Part shown: piece by piece, positions 23,451 through 31,885 of the stretch
How positions within the stretch are numbered: the first letter of the stretch is position 1
Layout: each line of letters begins with the position of its first letter
Origin: Echinometra lucunter
Lineage: Eukaryota > Echinodermata > Echinoidea > Camarodonta > Echinometridae
NCBI GenBank assembly: GCA_029962745.1
Contig: CM057156.1
Location: 27,966,731-28,030,730, forward strand
DNA: 64,000 nucleotides
Reading direction: 5' to 3'
Notes under the pieces: generated by a model
Told to the model about the DNA's origin: nothing
Databases searched by the model: none
What the model saw: only the letters and a program-made list of their open reading frames with translations
Translations under genes and position numbers: made by a program

Positions 23451-23462
23451 TACTATTACTAC
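22491..23462. repeat. ~1-kb CTA/CTG/CCA trinucleotide repeat block
   Basis: Almost pure ACT/CTA triplets in long uninterrupted runs at 22514-22592 and 23310-23368, with interspersed CTG-rich tracts (23003-23245) and CAC/ACG variants. Frames through it give poly-Tyr, poly-Leu and poly-Thr, and the reverse gives poly-Val. None is a gene. It begins about 180 bp after the predicted GPCR poly(A) signal. Confidence 0.95.
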
Positions 23463-23795
23463 ACTATTACAACCACTACAACTACTATAAATACTAATTT
23501 TTTCTACTGCTATTTGGAGAAAACTGCTGCTACTTATACTATTTCTTCTATATACTACTTTAAATCAATGGCGAATCTATTTTCTCATATGAACAATGGT
23601 TTTAGTTAATTAGCAAGTTTTTAAATTCACTTTAAAATTCCAGCCTGCTGTAGGAATTTTGGAGATTTTTCCACCATTGACATCGTTTGTCACCCCCCCC
23701 CCCCCCCCTCCGTCTCCCCAGATCCAGGTTAAGCAGTGAAATATCTAGTGCAAGCGTTTGCCCCCTTTCTCGACATAAAAAAGCAACACGGCTTA

Positions 23796-24714
23796 TGCCT
23801 AGTTTACATTTGGCTTACAATCATCGTACAGAGCCCGTATCCTGTCCGTAACCCCCTAACCGTGCAGCTTCCGTGCGGAGGCAGGCGACCACCGTAAGAT
23901 TCCTTATAGATGCACGGGCTCCGCAGCCTCTACGATTTCGTATCGCCAGGAGTTATACAAATTTGAAAAATCGTAAGCCCGTAGCCCGTAAGTGGCATCG
24001 CACAATTCCCGCACGGGCATCGCACGGAACCCTCGCGGCTCTATACGGTCACCGCGCATCCTCTGCTAGGGCTCCGCAGGATTTCCGTGGGGAGGCTGCG
24101 GAGATTGCAAGATTACCGTACAATCTCCGGGCAGCCTCTGCACGGACATCCCACGGCCTGCCCTCCGATGGCCAACTACGGGAATACATAGGCATAGTGC
24201 CTAGTTTACATTTGGCTTACGATCATCGTACAGAGCCCGTATACTGTCCGTAACCCCCTAAACGCGCAGCCTCCGTGCGGAGGCAGGCGGCGACCGTAAG
24301 ATTCCGTACGGATTCACGGGCTCCGCAGCCTCTACGATTTTTGTATCCCCAGGAGTTAGACAAATTTGAAAAATCATAAGCCCGTAGCCCGTAAGTGGCA
24401 TCGCACAATTCCCGCACGGACATCGCACGGAATCCTCGCGGCTGTACAGTCTCCGTGCATCCTCTACACGGGCTCCGTACGATTTCCTTAGGGAGGTTGC
24501 GGAAATTGCACGATTACCGTACAATCTCCGAGCACCTCTGTACGGACATCCCACGTCTGCCCCGATGGCCAATACAGGAAATGGCACGATATGACCGGAG
24601 ATAATATAAACACAAACGCTGTAGCCCCTAGTCACCTATGATGCCCCCCAAATCGTAGGGAAAATCGTAGACTAATTTATCGCACGGCGCACGGGGCAAA
24701 TGTAAATATAGGCA
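23796..24714. mobile_element. Harbinger-like non-autonomous element (919 bp) with TTA target duplication
   Basis: The left end is TGCCTAGTTTACATTTGGC. The right end read in reverse is TGCCTATATTTACATTTGCC. TTA flanks both sides (23793-23795 and 24715-24717). A 3-bp TTA/TAA-type duplication is characteristic of PIF/Harbinger elements. Inside, a 402-bp unit is tandemly duplicated (23796 and 24198 both begin with the left end sequence), each copy rich in CpG and words such as CGCACGG, GGGCTCCG and CCGTACGG. Open frames of about 125 codons within it are overlapping low-value frames. No transposase is recognised. Confidence 0.75.
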
Positions 24715-24718
24715 TTAT

Positions 24719-25008
24719 TTCGAACCATCGGATGATCACGTTCACGTCATGTCGTCGCGTTACACGACCTTTCGTCCTTTCGTGCATGGTAGGCTCTAAA
24801 TCCACGAAGTGCCGGGTCCAGTTTACCCGACACTTTATGAAAAAGCTGCAGCAAATCTATGAATACCCACGTCTCGAACCCAACACTTCGTAGGTAAGAT
24901 TGATGTATTTCACCAACGTATGCACCCTATATCTATCGGGACTTTAGGGCTTTTAAGTTCCGTGTCACGCGACGACTTGTCGTATACGTGATCACCCGAT
25001 GGTTCGAA
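24719..25008. mobile_element. Long-TIR MITE adjacent to the TTA element (~290 bp)
   Basis: The ends TTCGAACCATCGGATGATCA and the inverse of TGATCACCCGATGGTTCGAA form inverted repeats that continue imperfectly for about 50 bp (through CGACATGTCGTCGCGT-like sequence). It lies 2 bp from the TTA duplication of the preceding element. No clear target duplication of its own is seen. Confidence 0.65.
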
Positions 25009-25680
25009 GTAAGCCACTAACACATGTCCCGGACACATGTACAGGGCTTTCCAATTTATGGTACCCATGCATGCCCCTTGTAAAGAAAGATTTCTCTCCC
25101 CTCCCCAATTTATTCCCTAGATACGCCCCTTTGGTTGAATGCAGGGAAGATGCAAAAATGTATTGCCTCCGGGATAGCTTACTAATACATGCATAAAGTG
25201 TGATTTTTGTCCGTAATATAAATAAATTCGATTATGTTGCTAGTTCATCAAGGAAAAAGTAAATGTTTTCTGTCTCAATGAAATAATTAAACTACATGAA
25301 ATATTGATGATCGTCATCCTTTTAAAAAAAATACTCCAAATACTAAAAAGTGAAGCCACTGTTGAGAAAGATATTTCCAAACATTTTTATATCATTCGAT
25401 TTATTCCCTTTATTTGCATAATTACACAGGTCTGGTGTAAATTTGATTCGATTTATTGACATGTTTATTAGTTTGAAATAAACTGTGATGAATTTACTTC
25501 TATTTGATATTCATTTTCAGTGTTCATTATCTTGTTACATGAACCTGTCTATGTATTATTTCCTGTGGTAGAAATCGCATATATTGTTAGTATTACGTTG
25601 TTTATAGAATGTTTTATGGTAATAAATCAAATGGTGTTGAATTGGCTTTCACTCAATTAAATTGTTATCATATTGCTCTT
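25009..25680. other. Intergenic, no gene recognised
   Basis: AT-rich unique-looking sequence. Nothing recognisable. Confidence 0.45.
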
Positions 25681-25712
25681 TTCAGTCTTCCTCTCCCTCT
25701 TCCTCCTCTGTC

Positions 25713-25785
25713 CCTTCTCTCTCTCTCTCTCTCGCTCTCTCTCTCTCTCGCTCTCTCCCTCCCTCTCTCCCTTTCCCTCTCTCTC
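25713..25785. repeat. (CT)n-rich microsatellite
   Basis: Interrupted CT/TC dinucleotides. Two similar tracts follow in this region: CT at 26190-26277 (nearly perfect) and GA at 26814-26878. Confidence 0.9.
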
Positions 25786-25786
25786 A

Positions 25787-25823
25787 ATGTTTCTTCGAGG
25801 AACTCAAGCGTTTTCGGTTTTGT
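25787..25823 (+). repeat. 37-bp exact direct repeat, copy 1
   Basis: The 37 bases starting ATGTTTCTTCGAGGAACTCA and ending TTCGGTTTTGT are repeated exactly at 28910-28946 in the same orientation. The sequence is not low-complexity. Neighbouring bases differ on both sides. Confidence 0.9.
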
Positions 25824-26189
25824 GTCGGAAATAGCATCAGTGAATCTTCACCCTCATATTTAGATCTGGCGATAAAAGCTGCTACTTCTGTGGGTCATAT
25901 TTTCCTTTATAACCAATAGACCTGTTTACTAATGGTATTCAAATTTATACACGTTTCTCTCCAGAACCCTTCGTTGCTAACTATTCATTTCACCTGTTAT
26001 GTATAATGGCATCTGAATAGAAGAAATCCAGTTTGCAAACATTAGTTGTTGCTATGTCGGGAAAGCCTCCGGCAAGCTCCTTAGTTGTCAAGGGAAACTT
26101 TTGTTCAACTATGCATAACATTAGTAACAGGTCTATTGTCCAAGAACCCACGCAAAATTGCCAATTATGAACGGATGGGCTTTTAAACA

Positions 26190-26205
26190 TGCTCTCTCTC
26201 TCTCT

Positions 26206-26277
<72 letters not shown>
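26190..26277. repeat. (CT)n microsatellite
   Basis: About 85 bp of nearly perfect CT repeats. Confidence 0.95.
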
Positions 26278-26813
26278 ATCAGGCACATGCATTTTCTTCT
26301 ATTCACTAACGAAATGGGCGTGGGTTTGACATTATTTGGGGGCGTCTTGCGGGCACAACCCACCACTTAAAGTCTCTGGCAGTGGTCATTTATCATTCAG
26401 GGGGTCATGCTCTACAATTTCCACTAGGTTTTATGAAGTTACTCTTTTCGCTAATCTAGCTCTTTTTTTTTTTCTTCTTCTTCTTCTTTTTACCTATTTG
26501 GATCCCTCCTGACCGGCTCCAACACATTCTGCACGGCAGACGTCCATTTTCTATTATAGTTTTGTCCGTAAATTACGGCTATGTACATGAAAAGGGGTAA
26601 TTTTTTCGCTAAGTTGACCTGTGGCTCCCAGTGTAAGCGAAGTTAATGCGCCTGCATGGACAAATGATGGAGATCCTCCAAACAGGGACGGACAATCCCT
26701 CTCCCGATCGGAACTTTTTGGACAAGAAAGCAATTTGAAAACAAGGTGAAACAACAAACGATCTTTTTGAAATATGACTGCTATATTTACCTGATTACTG
26801 CGTGATGAATGCT

Positions 26814-26837
26814 CTTTTTTCCTGAAAGGGGAGAGAG

Positions 26838-26876
<39 letters not shown>

Positions 26877-26900
26877 GGGGATTTGGGGGGGGGGAGGGAG
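26814..26900. repeat. (GA)n and poly-G tract
   Basis: GA dinucleotides, then GGGGGATTTGGGGGGGGGGAGGGAGGGG-like sequence. The second part has G-quadruplex potential. Confidence 0.9.
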
Positions 26901-27170
26901 GGGCATCAAATAAGATGTTACGACCCCCTCCTCTCCTTAAAGGGATCCGGTAACTTTGTGGAGGCTTGCTTTATTGCTGCTGAATTTGATGTCTGTGTTG
27001 TATATAAGATGTTCAGAAGGATAAACAGCCAGGAATATAAAGGTTTTGAAATGTAAGATGTATTATCAAGATATCTATCACTGAATTCCGCCATTTGCAA
27101 ACCAACCTGGGTATGCTTTGTCTAACACCGCAGTTTACAGGATAAAAAGGTCTGCTATTTCCGGTCAGTA

Positions 27171-27339
27171 GTATATATATATATATATATATATATATTG
27201 AAAGAAATATACTATGAGGCGGTCGTAGCTTCTGAATCTTCTGAATCGTCAAGCTTTCAATCACAGTATATTTCTTTTAATACATTTAATTTTACCACTA
27301 TGAGTGACCGCCAGTGTTCTGTTCTCGGGAAATTTCTTC

Positions 27340-27380
<41 letters not shown>
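27171..27380. repeat. Two (TA)n tracts flanking a 140-bp inverted-repeat segment
   Basis: TA repeats lie at about 27171-27198 and 27343-27380. Between them GAAAGAAATATACTATG and, inverted, CACAGTATATTTCTTTTA (27267-27284) form a foldback, and GGCGGTC near 27220 is echoed by GACCGCC near 27306. The second TA tract abuts the Tc1-like element. Confidence 0.75.
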
Positions 27381-27383
<3 letters not shown>

Positions 27384-28740
27384 TGTTGGTCATAAAGCTG
27401 GAATTTTTTTTTCACCAAATTTTCACAGCATAATTTTATCAATATGATTTGAAAATGGCGTGTATGATGCACGATAACCACTTTACTTTATTATTCTGCC
27501 TCTTACACACATTTGACAGTGATTTTTTACAATATTATGTCCTGAGCGCTGGATGTCATGAGCATAGAACAACGATGACGACAACACACAGTAAATTAAG
27601 GATTATAAGATAATTAATTTCAGCCTCTGTCAGTTTTCCAGATGATTTCTTTTTTATGATTGCATGGACGAATTTGCATCAAAATGGAGTCATTGTTCTT
27701 ACTCAGTCATTAGTATAAGGTATGTCCACCCCTCGCACGAACCAGCGCATGCAGACATCGTGCCATGCTGTCCACTAGCTTGTTGATGACGTCAACAGGT
27801 GTAGCGCGCAATTTTTCCATCAGAGTATCTTCCAACTCCAGCAGACTTTGAGGAATGACCTCCCTGTCGATGATGGCTCGACCAAGGGCAGCCCATGCAC
27901 GAACTATGGGGTTCATATCCGAGGAACAAGCTGACTATGGCAACTGCACGACGCCCTCTGCTTCCAGGAATTCCCTTACTGTAGCAGTTTCGTGCGGTCT
28001 ATCGTTGTCGTCCTGCAGTCGGAAATTCTGTCCGTACTCATCTTGCTTATGGAAGGCAGTAGAGCTCTAAGATATTCCTGTAGGCGGCGCCGTTGACCTA
28101 TCCGTCCTGAACCATCAGTGGCATTTTGCCTCCATAATGGATGACAGCCCATATCATCACTGAGCCGCTTCCACCTTGAGTCGTCTCGTGGATACAGTCT
28201 TCGTGAAGGTTTTCTTCGACCATTCGACGAACTCGGTGTTTCCCATCCTGTCGGTCAAGGATGAACCAGCTCTTTTCGGTGAAGACCAAATTTTGCCAAT
28301 GTCCTGGATGAAGCCTTCTGTGCTTCCTAGCCCAAAGAAGAAGAGATTCTCTGTGGCGAACAGACAGGCGTGGACATTTGGGACCGCCGTGCTCGGTAAC
28401 CATGTTAGAGCAATCTGCGATTAACGGTTGACCGGGAAACCGGGATCCAATGATATCTCCTCCACAAAAGACAAAGACGACTCGTCGGCAACTTCCGGTT
28501 TCTTCGGCTGAGATTCAACAGTTGGCGGTCATCTCTTCTTGTTGTCAATCTGGGACGTCCTTAGATTTCCATGACCGCACATTTCCCGCCACATCTTGAC
28601 GTTTCAGGATCTTAGAGACTGCACTCCTTGATGACCTTAGGACTTCTGCGATGCCAGTCTGCTTTTGGCCCTCCTTCCGCAGTGCTACCACTCTGTCGCA
28701 TGTTGCTTTTGCCGTTGGACCAGTCACAGTCCAAGGAACG
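27381..28740 (-). mobile_element. Degenerate Tc1-like transposon
   Basis: The left boundary CACTGTTGGTCATAAAGCTG abuts a TA repeat, consistent with a TA target and a Tc1-type terminal repeat. A dead transposase runs on the minus strand from 28727 to 27710. I did not find the matching inverted repeat (ending CAACAGTG) on the right, so that end is missing or highly diverged, and 28740 is only the limit of recognisable coding sequence. Confidence 0.8.
27710..28727 (-). pseudogene. Tc1-like DDE transposase pseudogene
   Basis: Reading from 28727 downwards, there is an N-terminal helix-turn-helix (VVALRKEGQKQTGIAEVLRS, then SAVSKILKR). After two in-frame stops (28545 and 28515) comes a Tc1 core with WARKHRRLHPGHWQNLVFTE and GSGSVMIWAVIHYGGKMPL. 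A stop and frame changes follow VQDG. The C-terminal part then carries LQDDNDRPHE, NPIVRAW and, at the end, DVINKLVDSMARC and ARGGHTLY. Tc1 consensus has F(S/T)DES, QQDNARPH and SPDLNPIE. Here the first catalytic Asp is Glu (FTEKS), the middle Asp is kept, and the third acidic residue is Val (NPIV). The LPWP-type Trp codon is TAG. The gene is therefore inactive by several independent lesions. Confidence 0.93.
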
Positions 28741-28909
28741 TCTTTACCGATTTTTATTGCAAACAGAAGAAGGAACTCGAAAAAAATGCAATCTTCTTAT
28801 ACGCAGTGCTAAATCAGGGAAAGGGACCGAATATCATATGCATAGGCTTTTATTGTCAATATTGTCTACAACAAAAGAAATTATGACGTAATACAATTCT
28901 TTTCTTGTT

Positions 28910-28946
28910 ATGTTTCTTCGAGGAACTCAAGCGTTTTCGGTTTTGT
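28910..28946 (+). repeat. 37-bp exact direct repeat, copy 2
   Basis: Exact copy of 25787-25823, 3.1 kb downstream, lying just beyond the Tc1-like remnant and followed by a TTTTG-repeat tail. Confidence 0.9.
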
Positions 28947-29082
28947 TTTGTTTTATTTTTTGTGAAGCACAATGAATGCTTTTGACGTGCATTTTCCAGG
29001 GCTTATATAGCATGTAGGGCCACGCAGCTCACATTTTCAAAAGTTACTCAATGGCTTGTTCACTACAAGAAGCTGCAACCCC

Positions 29083-29115
<33 letters not shown>

Positions 29116-29159
29116 GTTTTGTTTTGTTTGTTTGTTTGGTTTTTTTTTTTTTTTTTTTG
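29083..29159. repeat. T-rich low-complexity tract
   Basis: T30, a GTTTTGTTTTGTTTGTTTG spacer, then T21. It gives spurious poly-Phe and poly-Lys frames. Confidence 0.95.
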
Positions 29160-29988
29160 CATACAGGGGCGCTTCCATAATACTCTTTCGGTCCATCCCA
29201 TTGGGTCCATGCAGGTTAAACGACCTAATGAAGAGAAAATGAATACTGTTTTTCGGTCTACTGTACAATACATTTTCAAACGAGGTCATTGTATATGATT
29301 TAGTTTTTTTTCTCAAGAGACAGGATAACAATATAGGGATTATGCGTGAGGATGAAGCTTAATCGATAAACTAGGTTTCTATGGAAACGTTCGCACTGCA
29401 TCAGGGTGGGATTGAGTTCTGCGAGGCATCCCATTAAGGACTCACTCCTACCTACTCTAATGGCCAATTTATTGTCAGATTGTATTACAATACATTAAGA
29501 GCCATGTTCAAGTAACATCTCACTTCCAAGAACTGTTAAAGATTGATTCATCCTGATGATTTTTAATAGTCATGCCTCTTTTTCGTCATTTTTAAACAGT
29601 CGCGCAAAATTGTCTAAAATAACGTTTTATCATGATAGAAAAAGCGTGCATGAAAAACTGTTCTCGAACATGAAATATTGAACAGATAACTATTCTTTCA
29701 ATAATATTTAGCTGAAAGTGGTGAATGTTATCACCGGTAGATGTTATTATCTGACGGCTTCGAGGTATTTATCCTTTCACACTTTCTTTTTCTCCTCTTT
29801 TCAAACACCGGGGTTTTTTGTTATGAGAGACTGAAGAAAGCCATCAACTTTCATTGGTTACGTAACCATACTACTCGAGAGAAAATGCTTCGTGTAATAT
29901 CATTTTCTGACCTTTTTGGAAGAGCATGTGGCTTTTTAGTTCACACACCCGGTCTTTTCAAATTATTTGGAAGCAGCATTAAATGAGA
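29160..29988. other. Intergenic, no gene recognised
   Basis: AT-rich with short frames only; the 81-codon frame at 29741-29986 has no recognisable domain. Confidence 0.4.
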
Positions 29989-30541
29989 CCAAAACCCTCA
30001 AATCTAATAGTTTTTTTTTTAAATCAAAGCTTTAATATAGGACGGAATAAAACAGATCAGGGAAAATCTGAACGTAATCGGACACGGAATTAGATAGTTA
30101 TGGTTGTATGAAATTTTCTATATATGACATTTTTTAGACTACCATAGCTATTGATAATTATATAAGACAGGAGAGAAAAGTAGAAAAGATGACATCATTA
30201 GTTTTGTGGACACAACGCTCAATATATATGTTTTGTACACACTTTCCACATTATAAGCCAAACTCAAGATAATGTAGGAGTGTTTTCTCCACAACATAAT
30301 CTGGGATAAGAACAATGAAAACATGTGTTCTTCATGAAAATGAGGAATAGGCCTATATGTGAAATACTGTGTACAAAACATATTGAGTTGTCTACAAAAT
30401 TATATCACCAATAGCTATCACCAAAAACAGAAAAATTCGTATTGATATAGGCAGAACTTTCTTATTCAGTGTCCGATTTGCTTTTAAGTTATTCCATCTT
30501 AGCTTTGATTTAAAAACCACGTGACTTGAGGGGGTTTTGTT
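29989..30541. mobile_element. MITE with ~110-bp terminal inverted repeats
   Basis: The left end (CCAAAACCCTCAAATCTAAT, then AAATCAAAGCT near 30020 and AATCGGACACGGAAT near 30077) is mirrored on the right. There TTCAGTGTCCGATT lies near 30465, AGCTTTGATTT near 30501, and the end is TTGAGGGGGTTTTG. Identity between arms is moderate. The centre (30140-30420) is AT-rich and non-coding. No target duplication is clear. Confidence 0.65.
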
Positions 30542-30955
30542 TCCTTCAACATGTCTCTATAATGCGCAACGCATCTTTCATCTGGCGGAGTCCTCGCTGT
30601 GTGACTGAACCTGCAACTGTAATATATACTGCTGTTTTACTTAGCTCTGTATCATACATTTTTCTGTTTTCTTTTCTGTTTTCCTTTCTTGACTTTCCCT
30701 TTTCTTTCTTGAGGAATCCACGTAATTACAAGCATTGCTTTCTTGTGGATTTCTCTTTTCCAATATTAATTTCCCTTTTTAATGCACTGTGTCAAGCAGA
30801 CATCTATTTAGTTTTGATGTTTAAAAAAAAGAGAAAAAAATGATGTACTATGTTAATTCAAGATATTTTTATTTGAAAAGAAAAAAAGATATGGTATGTC
30901 TTGTGCTATATTGGAAATAAAACCTGAACTTGAACTTGAACTTGAACTTGAACTG
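30526..30955 (+). mobile_element. Possible LINE 3' end with (TTGAAC)n tail
   Basis: ATTGGAAATAAAACC is followed by five ACTTGA-type hexamers (30924-30954). A poly(A)-signal-like AATAAA followed by a short simple-repeat tail is typical of CR1/L2-type LINE 3' ends. No reverse transcriptase is recognised upstream, so only the tail is supported and the left limit is arbitrary. Confidence 0.35.
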
Positions 30956-31738
30956 TTTAACATGACTTGCACCCAAGGTTAGTGATGCGAGGCATTGTCG
31001 ACAAAATGAAGACGTTTCTGCATCCCTACTCCATGGATCAGGGATGCCACGAAATTAATAATCTGGTACTGACAGGAAAGGTAGAATAGGAGGGGATTAA
31101 AGGAAGAAGAGGACGAGAAATGATAATAATTTTGAAGAAATTAGTACAGAAGAAAGAGAAGGGGACAAACAGGACCATTGAAACCAAGAAGGCTAGAGGC
31201 GGAAAGTTATAAAACAACAAAGCGCTAAAGGCTATATTTGGCTAAAAAGGAGTGGATTATAAACGAATAATGATAAAAAAATTTGGCCCTTGATCATGTT
31301 GATGCTGACGAAAATGTTGCAACTCAGTATGGGGAGAGAATGTTAATTTCTCGCATTATTCATAGTGGTTTATCTGAGTAAAGATGTTAATCTTTTCAAG
31401 CAATTATCGATACGGGTTTGTGGAAACCTTAACCCAGAATAGCGATACTATGAAATCATTCAACTTAGAGAATGAATGCCCTTCCGACCCTCACGCTGGT
31501 AGCTGGAAAGCAATGGCTGCATGCTCTGCATCTTACATTTTGGATTCAGGCTGATAAAACTTATTGCATATCCTCTTTTCTTTGTTTCTTTTCTGTGTCC
31601 TAACTACGGATTCAGGCTCCGGTTTCTTCCTTTCTCTTTCTGTGTCCTATAGCTATATTCTATTATGGTTAAATGGTTGGTTAGTTTATCTGACTGCTAA
31701 GAAAACTTGGATGCTTGTTAGTAAGCAACTAGGGGACC
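30956..31738. other. Intergenic, no gene recognised
   Basis: Mixed AT-rich sequence with a purine-rich patch at 31075-31210. No exon is supported. Confidence 0.4.
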
Positions 31739-31739
31739 G

Positions 31740-31885
31740 ACGCCTTTAAGTCCCTTTAAGGATGGGGATTAATACCTTACCAAAGGGCATTACCGCGTCC
31801 GCTTGGTTTTGAACCAGGGTACTCCCGGTTACTCCCGGTTATGAGACCACTGCTCTACCACTGAGCCACAGCGCCTCCTCGCACT
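31740..31885 (-). mobile_element. tRNA-derived SINE (family C)
   Basis: On the minus strand the head reads GGCGCTGTGGCTCAGTGGTA, GAGCAGTGGTCTCATAACC, then a duplicated CCGGGAGTAA segment and a B-box-like CTGGTTCAAAACC. A body follows with GGTAATGCCCTTTGGTAAGG. The A- and B-box arrangement shows tRNA ancestry. The internal 10-bp duplication would prevent normal tRNA folding. Confidence 0.65.

Noticed and set aside
23873..24635. Arg/Ala-rich frames of about 125 codons
   Set aside because: They overlap on both strands within a CpG-rich mobile element whose unit is tandemly duplicated. No domain is recognisable.
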